A DNA stretch of 64,000 bases. Origin: Brevibacterium moorei (GTDB lineage Bacteria > Actinomycetota > Actinomycetes > Actinomycetales > Brevibacteriaceae). The stretch covers positions 20,236 through 84,235 of the forward strand of contig NZ_JANIJX010000019.1 in assembly GCF_024580735.1 (NCBI RefSeq), written 5' to 3'. How positions within the stretch are numbered: the stretch's first letter is position 1; every line of letters starts with the position of its first letter. The notes beneath the pieces were generated by a model. The model ran no database searches. It had not been told where the DNA came from and saw nothing but the letters and a program-made list of their open reading frames with translations. The translations under genes were made by a program, and so were the position numbers. This document shows, piece by piece, positions 1 to 12,843 of this stretch.

Positions 1-103
1 TGAGCGCCATATTCGCCGGTTTGTCACGGATCGCCTGCACCCCCGCCCAAACGGTGAGCACGCCGCAAAGGGCATAGAGCGTGTAGGTCAGCAGGGTAAG
101 CAC
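1..103 (-). CDS. Partial small membrane protein (3' part outside window)
   Basis: The reverse strand is open from a GTG near 103 to the window edge and encodes about 34 residues. They form one hydrophobic helix (LTLLTYTLYALCGVLTVWAGV) followed by a short polar stretch (QAIRDKP). It lies just downstream of the MFS gene on the same strand, so it could be the next gene of that operon. An in-frame TGA lies about 40 nt upstream, which limits the start to this region. No strong ribosome binding site is close to the GTG, although GGAGGG lies near 126-131. The family is not recognised, and the call rests only on frame and hydrophobicity. Confidence 0.4.
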   Translation of the reverse strand, partial: MLTLLTYTLYALCGVLTVWAGVQAIRDKPANMAL

Positions 104-158
104 GACGTTCAGCTTATCAACCGGAGCGGGCCCTCCGCCGCGTGGTCAGGCCGTCCGG

Positions 159-1514
159 TCACGCCGCTTGGCGCACATGTCCGCGGGCCATCCACAGACC
201 GAGGACCGCAAGCACCGCACCCAGGCACAGGTACAGGCTGATGGGCCAGGACTGGCCGCCGAAGGAGCTCAGCAGCCAGGTGGCGATCGTCGGGGACAGG
301 CCGCCGCCGAGCACGGCGCCGATGTTGTAGGACACCGCCACCCCGGAATAGCGCAGTTCGGGGGCGAACAGGGTGGTGAACCAGTGGGCCATCGGGCCGA
401 ACAGCACACCGCCCATCGCATAGCCCCCGGCGATCGCGATGGTCGCCGCGACCGGGGTGCGCAGATCGAACAGCCAGAAGAACGGGAAGGCCCACAGCAG
501 CATGAGAACCGCGCCGGTTGCCATCACCCGGGTCAGCCCCAGCTTGTCGGCCAGCCAGGCGGAGCCGACCACCGTGACCAGGTGGGCCACTGAGCCGATC
601 AGGCCCGCGGTCAGGATGTCCTGGCGGTCCATGTGCAGAGCCTCGGTGCCGTAGGCCATGGAGAAGGAGTTGACGATGAAGATCGTGAGGTTGAAGCCCA
701 GATTGACCAGGATCCCGGCCACCAGCATGAAGGATGCGGTGCGCAGCACCCGGCCCAGGGGCAACCGGGCGACGTGGCCGGTGGCCTTGACGCGCTTGAA
801 CTCCGGGGATTCGTCGATGCCCAGGCGGATGTAGAGGCCCACAGCCACCAGGACCAGGGACAGCCAGAAGGGCACCCGCCAGCCCCAGGTCAGGAAGGCG
901 TCGCCGCTGAGTGCGGTGGCCAGAGTGAAGGCCAGGGTGCCCAGGATGGAGCCCAGCGGGGAGCCGGCGGTGGCGAAGCCGCCGAAGAAGGACTTGCGGC
1001 CGGCCGGTGCGTGTTCGGTGATCATGACGAAGGCCCCGCCCTGCTCACCGCCCATGAAGAAGCCCTGGCACAGGCGCAGCAGCAGCACCAGGATCGGAGC
1101 CGCCATACCCCAGGTGGCGGCCGCGGGGATGCAGCCGATCAGCGCGGTGCACAGGCCGGTGGCGGTCAGGGTCAGCACCAGCATCCGCTTGCGGCCCAGC
1201 CGATCGCCGAAGTGGCCGAACACGATCCCGCCCAGCGGCCGGGCCAAGAAGCCCACGCCCATGGTGGCGAAGGCGACCAGGGTGCCCAGCAGCGGATCGT
1301 CCAGGGTGAAGAACACCTTGTTCAAGACGATGGCGCTGGCCAGCCCGTAGATGATGAAGTCGTAGAGTTCTACGGCGGTGCCGATCCCGGCGGCCACCGC
1401 GACGCGGCGCACGGAAGTGGCTGCCGGTGATTCGGGTACCGGTGCTGTGGGATCGTGGGCCGTGTGGGTCGAAGCGGTGGCGGAGGGATTCTGCGGGGTG
1501 GTCACGGCCTCCAC
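159..1514 (-). CDS. MFS transporter, metabolite:H+ symporter (MHS) family
   Basis: This 451-residue inner-membrane secondary transporter has about 12 hydrophobic segments after a polar N-terminus of about 35 residues. The loop after the second helix carries the MFS signature GHFGDRLGRKRML, and the opening AVELYDFIIYGLA is typical of the metabolite:H+ symporter branch (ProP, ShiA and KgtP relatives). The substrate is probably a carboxylate or a zwitterion and cannot be read from sequence. The GTG start is supported by AGAGG 7 nt upstream; an in-frame GTG three codons later has a worse spacing. The gene is divergent from the cysteine desulfurase, with a 76-bp intergenic region. The family call is secure and the substrate is unknown. 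Confidence 0.9.
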   Translation of the reverse strand: MEAVTTPQNPSATASTHTAHDPTAPVPESPAATSVRRVAVAAGIGTAVELYDFIIYGLASAIVLNKVFFTLDDPLLGTLVAFATMGVGFLARPLGGIVFGHFGDRLGRKRMLVLTLTATGLCTALIGCIPAAATWGMAAPILVLLLRLCQGFFMGGEQGGAFVMITEHAPAGRKSFFGGFATAGSPLGSILGTLAFTLATALSGDAFLTWGWRVPFWLSLVLVAVGLYIRLGIDESPEFKRVKATGHVARLPLGRVLRTASFMLVAGILVNLGFNLTIFIVNSFSMAYGTEALHMDRQDILTAGLIGSVAHLVTVVGSAWLADKLGLTRVMATGAVLMLLWAFPFFWLFDLRTPVAATIAIAGGYAMGGVLFGPMAHWFTTLFAPELRYSGVAVSYNIGAVLGGGLSPTIATWLLSSFGGQSWPISLYLCLGAVLAVLGLWMARGHVRQAA

Positions 1515-1590
1515 TGTAGAACCTCTGTGACCGACGGCGCGCAGCTGTCCGCTATACGTCCACCAAGCCAGGTTCTAAACTGGACGGGTT

Positions 1591-2838
1591 ATGCGTGCAT
1601 ACTTCGACCACGCCGCGACCCATCCCATCCAGCCGGAGGTGCTTGCGGCCTACACCAGGGAGCTGGAGCGGATCGGCAACCCCTCGGCCCTGCACACCGA
1701 CGGCCAGGCGGCCCGCCTGGCGATGGAGGACGCCCGCCGCACCCTGGCGGGTCTGCTGCACTGCGATCCCAGCGAGGTCATCTTCACTTCCGGCGGCACG
1801 GAGGCGGACAATCAGGCGCTCAAGGGACTGTGGTGGTCGCGCAATGACGGTGCCCGGCACACGCCCGTGCCCGGCCGCCCCGGCACCTTCACCGTCGAAC
1901 TGCCCCGGCCCCGGCTGCTGGTGTCGACGATCGAACACCATGCGGTGATCGAAACCGCCCAGTGGCTGGAGACCCAGGGGGCCGAGGTCGTCTGGCTGCC
2001 CGTGGACGCGGCTGGCCGGCTCGACTTGGACGCCTACGCCGCCGCCCTGGACGAGGCCCCGGAGCGCACCGCGCTGGTCAGCGTGATGCTGGCCAACAAC
2101 GAGGTCGGCACGATCCAGCCGATCGCGCGGATCGCGCAGCTGGCGCACGCCCACGGCATTCCCGTGCACACCGATGCGGTCCAGGCCTTCGGACAGATCC
2201 CGGTGGACTTCGCGGAACTGGGTGTGGACGCCCTGAGCATCTCCGGGCACAAGATCGGCGCGCCGGTGGGGGTGGGGGCCCTGATCCTGGGCCGGAACCT
2301 CAAACCGGTGCCCGTGCTGCACGGGGGAGGGCAGGAGCGCCAGATTCGCTCCGGCACGCTCAACGTGCCCGCCGCCGTGGCCTTCGCCACCGCTGCGCGC
2401 CTGGCACTGGCCGACGTGGACGAACGCGCCGGGCACCTGTCCGGACTGCGCGACCGCTTGATCGCCGGAGTCGAGGCCGCAGTCCCCACTGCGCACCTGT
2501 CCGGTGCGCGCGGGGCCCAGCGCCTGCCGGGCAATGTGCACTTCGTGTTCGACGGCTGCGAGGGCGACTCCCTATTGTTCCTGCTGGACTTCGCCGGCTT
2601 CGACACCTCGACCGGCTCGGCCTGTCAGGCCGGGGTCAACCGGCCCAGCCATGTGCTCATGATGATGGGACGCGATGAGGATGCGGCCCGTTCCACCCAG
2701 CGCTTCAGCCTGGGAATGGAAACGACGGTCGCCGACGTTGACCGTCTTATCGAGGTGTTGCCGCAGGTGGTGGCACAGGCGGGGAAGGCGGGGATGGTCT
2801 CGGCCACGCCCGCCTGGATGCGCGATGCGTTGAACTGA
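1591..2838 (+). CDS. Cysteine desulfurase (NifS/IscS-like, class V aminotransferase)
   Basis: This 415-residue PLP enzyme is expected to remove sulfur from L-cysteine as an enzyme-bound persulfide for sulfur transfer. The N-terminal YFDHAATHP is the family opening. SGHKIG contains the Schiff-base lysine (K221), and [10 protein letters not shown] carries the catalytic cysteine (C345). The mnmA thiouridylase follows 101 bp downstream, and in actinobacteria this pairing supplies sulfur for tRNA 2-thiolation. A -10-like TAAACT lies at 1576-1581, 9 nt before the ATG, and only a weak GGACGG precedes the start. It could serve Fe-S cluster assembly as well, but the neighbour favours tRNA thiolation. 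Confidence 0.93.
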   Translation: MRAYFDHAATHPIQPEVLAAYTRELERIGNPSALHTDGQAARLAMEDARRTLAGLLHCDPSEVIFTSGGTEADNQALKGLWWSRNDGARHTPVPGRPGTFTVELPRPRLLVSTIEHHAVIETAQWLETQGAEVVWLPVDAAGRLDLDAYAAALDEAPERTALVSVMLANNEVGTIQPIARIAQLAHAHGIPVHTDAVQAFGQIPVDFAELGVDALSISGHKIGAPVGVGALILGRNLKPVPVLHGGGQERQIRSGTLNVPAAVAFATAARLALADVDERAGHLSGLRDRLIAGVEAAVPTAHLSGARGAQRLPGNVHFVFDGCEGDSLLFLLDFAGFDTSTGSACQAGVNRPSHVLMMMGRDEDAARSTQRFSLGMETTVADVDRLIEVLPQVVAQAGKAGMVSATPAWMRDALN

Positions 2839-2939
2839 GGGCACATGGTGCCGAGGGCGCGCCGCCGTCGGGCCGGTACGGCCGGGTCGATGAGCGCGGC
2901 GAGGGAAACAGACGAACGAATGGGGAAGAGGGAACAGCG

Positions 2940-4109
2940 GTGAAGATTCTGGCAGCGATGTCCGGCGGAGTGGATTCCGCGGTGGCGGCGGCGCGCGCCG
3001 TGGACGCGGGCCACGAGGTCGTGGGCGTGCACTTGGCGCTGAGCCGTATGCCCGGGACCCTGCGCACGGGTTCGCGCGGCTGCTGCACGATCGAGGACTC
3101 GCGCGATGCGGCCGTGGTGGCCGGCAAACTGGGCATCCCCTTCTACGTCTGGGACTTCTCGGAGCGGTTCAAGGAGGACATCGTCGATGACTTCATCGCC
3201 GAATACTCCCAGGGCCGCACCCCCAATCCGTGTATGCGCTGCAATGAGCGGATCAAGTTCGCAGCCCTGTTGGACCGGGCACTCGCCCTGGGCTTCGACG
3301 CGATCACCACCGGCCACTACGCCGAGGTCATGTTCGATGCCGCCGGCAACCCCGAACTACACCGCGGGGTGGACATGAACAAGGACCAGTCCTATGTGCT
3401 CGGCGTGCTCACCGCCGAACAGCTGCGCCACTGCTACTTCCCGATCGGGGCCTCGGCGTCGAAGGCCGATGTCCGCGCCGAGGCCGCCGAACGCGGCTTC
3501 TCCGTGGCCAACAAGCCCGATAGCTACGACATCTGCTTCATCCCCGACGGGGACACGAAGGCGTGGCTGAGCGATAAGATCCCGATGCGCCCCGGCCTGA
3601 TCAAGGACGAGTCCGGCGAGGTGCTGGGCGAACACGACGGTGCGATGACGTACACGATCGGCCAGCGCAAGGGCCTGCACCTGGAGCGCCCGGCCGCCGA
3701 CGGCAAACCGCGCTACGTCACGGGGATCGACGCGCAGTCGAACACCGTGACCGTCGGCGGGCGCGCCAGCCTGTCGGTCGACCACCTGGACGGCATCCGC
3801 ACTACCTGGTGCGGCGTGGCGCCGGCCGAAATGGGCTCGGGGCCCGAATCCGCGATGGACTGCCAGGTGCAGATCCGCGCGCACTCCGAACCGGTGGACG
3901 CCCGCGTCTGGCTGGGCGATTTCGTGGCCGAGGCCCCGCAAAGCGAATACAATGTGCCGACCCCGCGGCCGGCCGGCAGGCTGCTGCACGTGGACGTGGC
4001 CGAGCCCCTGTCCGGGGTGGCACCGGGCCAGACGATGGTCGTCTACGCCGGCACCCGGGTGCTGGGCCAGGCGACGATCGACAAGGCCAGCCGCCTGACC
4101 CCGGCCTGA
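2940..4109 (+). CDS. mnmA: tRNA-specific 2-thiouridylase
   Basis: MnmA adenylates and then thiolates U34 of the Lys, Glu and Gln tRNAs in the cytoplasm. The 389-residue protein is close to the usual length. The PP-loop SGGVDS is at residues 8-13. The catalytic cysteine pair is C101 (in MRCNE) and C199 (in DICFIPDGD). The GTG start has GAGGG about 8 nt upstream. Sulfur probably comes from the cysteine desulfurase encoded just upstream. The gene is followed convergently by a small SRPBCC gene, with only 31 bp between them and no obvious terminator. Confidence 0.96.
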   Translation: MKILAAMSGGVDSAVAAARAVDAGHEVVGVHLALSRMPGTLRTGSRGCCTIEDSRDAAVVAGKLGIPFYVWDFSERFKEDIVDDFIAEYSQGRTPNPCMRCNERIKFAALLDRALALGFDAITTGHYAEVMFDAAGNPELHRGVDMNKDQSYVLGVLTAEQLRHCYFPIGASASKADVRAEAAERGFSVANKPDSYDICFIPDGDTKAWLSDKIPMRPGLIKDESGEVLGEHDGAMTYTIGQRKGLHLERPAADGKPRYVTGIDAQSNTVTVGGRASLSVDHLDGIRTTWCGVAPAEMGSGPESAMDCQVQIRAHSEPVDARVWLGDFVAEAPQSEYNVPTPRPAGRLLHVDVAEPLSGVAPGQTMVVYAGTRVLGQATIDKASRLTPA

Positions 4110-4140
4110 GCCTTCGTGCTGCTCAGGGCCCTCATGTTGC

Positions 4141-4590
4141 TCAGGCGGTGTGCTGGCGCAGGCCCTTGCGCTCCTTGGCCAATTCGGCCTCGACGAATGC
4201 CTTGAGATTGCGGATCGAGGCCTGTTCGGTCTCCGGGGTGACCGTGCTCGAATCGGAGCCGTTCGCGTCCTTGACCACGGTGCGGGAGAAGCGCGTGCCG
4301 CCGGGCACCTCCTCGAAGGAGTAGACGATGGACGCCTCATAGCCCATCGGCTGGATCGTCACGTGCCGGCCCCGGACGTATTCGCTGACCGTCCAGGTCA
4401 GTTCGACGGTGCCGTGTGGGCCGTTGATGTACTCGGTGAATTCGTCGCCCTTGAGGAACGGCCGGTTGACGGTCCCGCACACCGAGCGGGTCAGCACATG
4501 CCAGGTGGGCCAGAAGCGCGCCTGCGTGACAAGGTCGAAAACTGGTTCGACAGGACCGTCGATGGTGATCTCAAGTGGAATGCTGGTCAA
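4141..4590 (-). CDS. SRPBCC (START-like) family protein
   Basis: This is a 149-residue protein of the polyketide cyclase/START-like fold. It opens with IPLEITIDGPVEPVFDLVTQARFWPTW, the typical first strand and helix of the family, and ends in a long amphipathic helix (IRNLKAFVEAELAKERKGL). Such proteins bind small hydrophobic ligands or act as cyclases, and the ligand here is unknown. The reading frame stays open far upstream, but AGGAGG followed by TTATA and then TTG places the start at 4590, so this is a TTG-initiated gene. It is divergent from the S9 peptidase (94 bp) and convergent with mnmA. Confidence 0.8.
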   Translation of the reverse strand: MTSIPLEITIDGPVEPVFDLVTQARFWPTWHVLTRSVCGTVNRPFLKGDEFTEYINGPHGTVELTWTVSEYVRGRHVTIQPMGYEASIVYSFEEVPGGTRFSRTVVKDANGSDSSTVTPETEQASIRNLKAFVEAELAKERKGLRQHTA

Positions 4591-4672
4591 TATAACCTCC
4601 TGATGTGCGGGCTCTGGGGGCCTGTCCCGAAGAGCACCCACCGAGGCTACTCCCGTCTTCGGCGGACCCGCT

Positions 4673-4678
4673 AATCTT
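4673..4678 (+). promoter_or_regulatory. -10 hexamer for a leaderless S9 peptidase mRNA
   Basis: TAATCT ends 6 nt before the ATG at 4685. That would put the transcription start at or next to the A of the start codon. There is no ribosome binding site in front of the gene, which fits a leaderless transcript. No clear -35 is visible. Confidence 0.45.
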
Positions 4679-4684
4679 GTGCTC

Positions 4685-6822
4685 ATGGATTCGCAGAACG
4701 CAGTCACCGCATCCTGGGCATCGCCGATCACCGCCGAACACGTCGCAGTCGGTGCCAGGCCCGTGAGCCGGGCCCGGTTCGCAGGACCGCCCGGGGCCAT
4801 CCGGGTCTACTACTCCCAGCGGATCCCCACCGAGGCCTCCCGGATCGGCATCTTCGCCAATGACTCCGGCGTCGCCGAGGACGCCGTGTCCGTTCTGCCC
4901 GCACCCTATTCCGCGCACTCGCGGGTGCACGAATACGGCGGCGGGGCCTGGGCCGTGGCCGCCGACCACACCATCACCTTCGTCAACGCCGCCGATCAGC
5001 GCCTCTACCGGTTCAACCCCGTCACCGACCCCGGTACCCCGCCCGTCGCGCTGACCCCGGAGACGGACCGGGCTGTGCGCTACGGGGACCTGGACTATTC
5101 GGCCGGACGTCTGCTGGCCGTGCGCGAGTCCTACGATGCGGCGGGCACCGTCACCCGGGCCATCGTCGAGGTCGCAGAGGGGACCACTGCCGCGGAACCG
5201 GGCGGCTCTGCGGAACCGGATGCTGCCGCGGACCAGGGCCGGGCCTCGGCCCCGGAGGCTGTGCGCGAACTGGCCGCCGGCCCCCACTTCCTCGCCTTCC
5301 CCCGCATCTCGCCGGACCACGGCTTCCTCAGCTTCATTGGCTGGGACCACCCGGACATGCCATGGGACCAGACGAAGCTCTACCTGGTCGCCCATCCCGG
5401 CACCGCGGGGGCCAGCGCACCGGTGGCAGTGTTCGGCCGGGCGGACGAATCAGTGCTGCAACCCGAATGGCTGTCGAACACGACCCTGTCCGTCATCGCC
5501 GACCGCAGCGGACACTGGCAGCTGTACTCGCTATCCGCCCCCGCCTTCTTCCAGGTCGCCTCCGGTGGATTCGCCGCCGAACCGGCCGAGGAGTCCGAAC
5601 TCCTGGTCACCGAGGGCGAAATCGGTGGACCCCTGTGGAACCTGGGCGCCCGCTGGTACCTGCCGGTGCAGGGCGGCAACCGGATCCTGGCGGAATCGCG
5701 CTTCGGGACCTCGCAGATGGTGTGGACCGACGGGGCCGGAACCGACGACGTCCTCGAATGCGATCTGGAGACCTTCTCCCTGCAGGACTACCGCGACGGC
5801 CTGGCCCTGGTGATCGGCGGATCCGCCGACCGGATCACCGGGCTCTACCTTTACGACGTGACCGTCGGAAGCGCCCAGGCGCTCGCCCTTAGCCTCGAAC
5901 TGCCGGTGCCCGCGTCCTATCTGCCGCAGGGACATGCGGTGGAGATCGACGGGGTGCACGCGATCGTCTACCCGCCCCACAACCCTGAGCACCCGCAGCC
6001 GGGAGCCGGTCCCGCTGCGGGCGCGGCAGCCGGAGGTAATGCGGAACCCGCAGCGGAGGGCACAGCGGGCAGCGCCGCCGCACCCGCTCCCTTCGTCGCC
6101 TTCGTCCACGGCGGGCCCACCAGCCAGTCGGTGCCGCAGGTCAGCCTGCACCACGCCTACTTCACCAGCCGGGGGATCGGCGTCGTGGACGTCAACTACT
6201 CCGGATCCACCGGCTACGGCCGCGCCTACCGCGACGCCCTGCGCGGGCACTGGGGTTTCGCCGACGTCGCCGACACCGTCACCGTGCTCCAGGGCCTGGC
6301 CCGGCAGGGCACGGCCGATGCGGACCGGCTGGCGATCAGTGGCGGTTCGGCCGGCGGCTGGACTGTTCTGCAGGCCCTGACCCGCACCGATGTGTTCGCC
6401 TGTGGCAGCGACTACTACGGCGTGGCGGAACTGTCGAAGTTCATCACGGAGACCCACGACTTCGAATCGCAGTACATCTGGCGGCTGATCGGGGTGGATC
6501 CGCAGGCACCCGACCGGGAGGAGCGCCTGGCGGAACTGGCGCCGCTGAACCACCTGGCGGACCTGGACGTGCCGGTGGCGATCTTCCAGGGCGAACAGGA
6601 CCCGATCGTCCCACCCAGCCAGGCCCACCGCCTCATCGCCGGACTGCAGGACAAGGGCCAGGTCTACGTCGCCGAGTTCTATCCGAACGAGTCCCACGGC
6701 TTCACACGGGTGGAGAACATCGCGGACAGTCTGCGCAGCGAGCTGGGCTTCTACTGCCGCATCATGGGCCTCGACGCCCCAGGCGTGCCGCCGGTGCACC
6801 TGCGCGGCCGGGGCCGCAGCTG

Positions 6823-6823
<1 letters not shown>
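4685..6823 (+). CDS. S9 family prolyl oligopeptidase-like serine peptidase
   Basis: The 712-residue protein has an N-terminal seven-bladed propeller-like region (about 1-430) and a C-terminal alpha/beta-hydrolase domain. The catalytic triad is visible: S555 in GGSAGG, D639 in EQDPIVPP and H671 in NESHGF. FVHGGPTS before the hydrolase core forms the oxyanion region. Two Ala/Gly/Pro/Glu-rich insertions (near residues 165-200 and 437-475) look like flexible loops. No signal peptide is seen, so it is probably cytoplasmic. GTG at 4679 is an alternative start, but the promoter position favours ATG at 4685. The stop overlaps the ATG of the next gene (TGATG), indicating translational coupling. Confidence 0.9.
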
Positions 6824-10369
<3,546 letters not shown>

Positions 10370-10378
10370 GGAGCCCAT

Positions 10379-10400
10379 CCGGTTTGAGAGTGTAGGAAAA
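10379..10400 (+). repeat. Left inverted repeat flanking the DUF222-HNH gene
   Basis: The sequence begins CCGGTTTGAGAGTGTAGG, 9 bp after the ligA stop codon. The reverse complement of 12644-12665 matches it at 18 of 22 positions, and all four differences are transitions. The first 7 bases also pair with AAACCGG at 10398-10404, giving a local hairpin that could terminate ligA transcription. Confidence 0.7.
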
Positions 10401-10404
10401 CCGG

Positions 10405-10826
10405 CACGGAGGTAGTTCAATCATCCTGCGCCAGGATCGCTCCTTGCCGGTGGTGCTCGTGGGTTGGGTGTTCCTCGGGTGGGGTGCCGGCGCCTTTCGG
10501 TGGTACTCGCGAGTTGGATGCTAGTCGGGTTGAGTTCCCGCGCCTTGTCTGTCGTGTCAGATGCGCGCGCATACCCTGCTACCCAGCGCATCTGCTGCCA
10601 CCGAAACAGAGGGACGTTACTCGGCAAACATCGGAAACTAGTTTCGAATAAACCCTTCCCTTCATGAGTGACACACGATACACTTGAGGTAGGTCAGGAA
10701 ACCCGCCCCGGACAGCGAAGTCCCGTCAGGTTTTACGGCTCGTCTTCCCCGACATTCATCAAGCACGCACGCGTGTAGCCAGTTCGGCCGGCGTTTCGGT
10801 CGGGATACGGGAGGAGGGAAGAGAAC
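10405..10826 (+). other. Structured non-coding leader of the DUF222-HNH gene
   Basis: No coding region is supported here. A degenerate direct repeat of 46 bp with a 50-bp period lies at 10449-10494 and 10499-10544, about 76% identical and starting GGTGGT. A 9-bp inverted repeat follows, CAGATGCGC at 10558-10566 with its complement at 10586-10594. A perfect 12-bp palindrome GAAACTAGTTTC is at 10634-10645. TACACT at 10679-10684 is a possible -10. Base composition is less GC-rich than in the neighbouring genes. Confidence 0.55.
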
Positions 10827-12614
10827 ATGACCATCGATTCCACCCTCCCACGCGCTGGTTTTCCCGATGACGACCAGAACGCAGGGGTCTTCGGCCGGCC
10901 GGCAGACCCCTTACTGACCCCCGACGATTGGGAGCGTCTACAGGAGATCGCTCCGGAACTCGTTCACGCCAGTGAGTCACTCGCTGGTCTGGGTGCCGGT
11001 GTGGGCACGGATCCCAGTCTTGACGCTTCCGACCTGCTCCTGGTGCTCAAGGGAATCGAACACCTGTCCCGCGTGACCGCCTCGACCGAGGCTGTTGTTG
11101 TGGCGCGTGCCGAACATGAGGTCCCGACTGCCGATTATGGTGCGAAGACTCTTCCGGCCCTGGTGACTCGCCTATTGAGGATTGATGGGGCGGCCGCGAG
11201 GCGGCGGGTGCGGTTTGCGCACGCGATCGGTGCCGGCCGGTCTCTAACGGGTGCGCGTCTGGAACCGGCCTACCCCCATGTTGCCCACGCGTTGGCGGAC
11301 GGGGGTGTGTCGGTGGATCAGGCGCAGGCGGTGATCCGGGAAGTCGAGAAGATCCCCCGCCAGGTGCGGCATGTTCACCATGCCACGGCCGAACGGATGC
11401 TCGTGGACACGGTGCCGAGTGTTGATGTGGACCAGATTCGTGTGCTGGGTTCTCGGATCCGAGCCTATCTGGATCCTGATGGGCGTTTCGCGGAGGTTCC
11501 GCCGTTGGTTGATGAGTACCACGTGACCGTGACTCCGCGGAGGAATGGTGCGTGGAATCTCACGGGTCTACTGGATCCGGTGACGGGTGGGAAGTTGCAT
11601 GGGCTCTTGACGAATCGGCAGGAACCTGGACAGGACACGACTGAAGTGAACTCCGGGGAGGTCCAGCGAGTCGGCACCGGTGTGCCCGACGGTGCGGAAT
11701 CCGTTACAGCTGATGTGCCGCCCGGTGACCTACCACCTCAGGACCTGCCGGCTAGCGCGGCGACGGTTGATGGCCGGCCCACCACGAAGGCGGATCATCC
11801 GTTTGGGTATCGGGAGCGGCCCGATGGTGCCAGGCGTCATGACATGTTCGCCACCTTGATTGACCGGGCTGCGGGTTCGGGTCCGCAGGGTGCGGGCATG
11901 GCCCTGGTGGTCACGGCGACTGCTGAAGAGTATGCGCGGGGGAAGGCGGAGGTGGAATCCACTGCCGGCCCGATCGGGTTACAGGATCTGGAGTCCCTTT
12001 CTCCGGGTGCGCTCGTGTATTTCCAGGCCAACCAGCCCGGGACGCGGGAGGTGACCGTGAGGAGTGCGGGCAGGTTTGCTACGCGGCGGCAGGTTGAGTT
12101 GATTGCGGCCAGGGATCGGGGGTGCACGTTCCCGGGTTGTGATATGCCGGTGGGGTGGTGCGATGCCCACCATATGATCCCCTGGTCCACTGGTGGACCC
12201 ACGACGGTATCGAATCTGACCTTGGCGTGCCGGTTCCATCACACGTGGCATGACCAGCATGGGTGGAGGGCCGAGTTGATTGGTGGTTTGCCGGCGTGGA
12301 TTCCACCCCGGCATGTCGATATCGAACAGCGACCCCTATTCCATTCCCGGTTCACTGCCGCCCTGACCGATATCAGTGCTGCGAGGAATGAGGCGGGTTT
12401 GCCGCCGGTGTGGGTGCCGGAGGATTTCTCCCCACCTGACTGGAACGCAGAATCGGACCCACCCGATCCACCAGACCCGCCGAACTCCTCAGGACTATCC
12501 AGTACTACGAGCAAAGACCCTGCGGGTTCTGGCGGCATGCCGTGGGGCACTCAGGGGTCCTATGCAACGGATGCAGGCACCGACCCTGACGATACGGACG
12601 TCCCACCGTTCTAA
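10827..12614 (+). CDS. DUF222 (13E12 repeat) protein with C-terminal HNH endonuclease domain
   Basis: The 595-residue protein has an N-terminal DUF222 helical region (about 20-390) and a C-terminal HNH nuclease module starting at C433. The zinc/metal motif is visible as CTFPGCDMP, then CDAHHMIPWSTGG, then NLTLACRFHHTWHD. The tail after residue 530 is Asp/Pro/Ser-rich and disordered (SDPPDPPDPP). GGAGGAGGG about 8 nt upstream sets the ATG. This family is multi-copy in many actinobacteria and is thought to be mobile (REP13E12 in mycobacteria), but its role is not established. Here the gene sits between inverted repeats directly after ligA. Codon use is visibly less GC-biased than that of its neighbours. 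Confidence 0.9.
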   Translation: MTIDSTLPRAGFPDDDQNAGVFGRPADPLLTPDDWERLQEIAPELVHASESLAGLGAGVGTDPSLDASDLLLVLKGIEHLSRVTASTEAVVVARAEHEVPTADYGAKTLPALVTRLLRIDGAAARRRVRFAHAIGAGRSLTGARLEPAYPHVAHALADGGVSVDQAQAVIREVEKIPRQVRHVHHATAERMLVDTVPSVDVDQIRVLGSRIRAYLDPDGRFAEVPPLVDEYHVTVTPRRNGAWNLTGLLDPVTGGKLHGLLTNRQEPGQDTTEVNSGEVQRVGTGVPDGAESVTADVPPGDLPPQDLPASAATVDGRPTTKADHPFGYRERPDGARRHDMFATLIDRAAGSGPQGAGMALVVTATAEEYARGKAEVESTAGPIGLQDLESLSPGALVYFQANQPGTREVTVRSAGRFATRRQVELIAARDRGCTFPGCDMPVGWCDAHHMIPWSTGGPTTVSNLTLACRFHHTWHDQHGWRAELIGGLPAWIPPRHVDIEQRPLFHSRFTAALTDISAARNEAGLPPVWVPEDFSPPDWNAESDPPDPPDPPNSSGLSSTTSKDPAGSGGMPWGTQGSYATDAGTDPDDTDVPPF

Positions 12615-12643
12615 ACCACGGTAGGAGCCGTCCTAGTCGGTGT

Positions 12644-12665
12644 CCTTTCTGCACCCTCAAACCGG
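12644..12665 (-). repeat. Right inverted repeat flanking the DUF222-HNH gene
   Basis: Read on the reverse strand this begins CCGGTTTGAGGGTGCAG and matches the left repeat (10379-10400) at 18 of 22 positions. Together they bound a 2.29-kb segment that contains only the DUF222-HNH gene and its leader. Confidence 0.7.
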
Positions 12666-12713
12666 AAGCCCCGGCGAAAAAGTACCCCGTGAAGAAGTAC
12701 CCCGTGAATGAGT
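12664..12713 (+). pseudogene. Degenerate second copy of the ligA 3' tail
   Basis: One frame here reads GEKVPREEVPRE and then stops, against [12 protein letters not shown] and a stop at the true ligA end. The last 25 bases are about 80% identical to the ligA terminus (10346-10370), and the GAAGCCCC start of the copy also matches. It lacks one C relative to ligA, which breaks the frame upstream, and it contains a 15-bp near-perfect tandem unit. It starts directly at the right inverted repeat. Confidence 0.6.
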
Positions 12714-12716
12714 GCT

Positions 12717-12748
12717 CGCCGGGCGGCTGTGGTGTCAGCTGCCCGGCG
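12717..12748 (+). terminator. Hairpin after the ligA tail copy
   Basis: CGCCGGGCGGCT at 12717-12728 pairs with AGCTGCCCGGCG at 12737-12748 (12 bp, one G-T wobble, 8-nt loop). It lies 4 nt after the TGA of the displaced ligA tail, which is where the original ligA terminator would be expected. The following 90 bp up to 12843 hold only short degenerate CTCAG-type repeats. Confidence 0.55.
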
Positions 12749-12843
12749 ATCACTTATCCGGTGGGCTTAGAAATCAAGGCTCAGCGCTCAATGCCCAGTG
12801 TTCAAAGAACAGAGCTCGGGGCTCAGAACTCAGGGTTTAGAAC

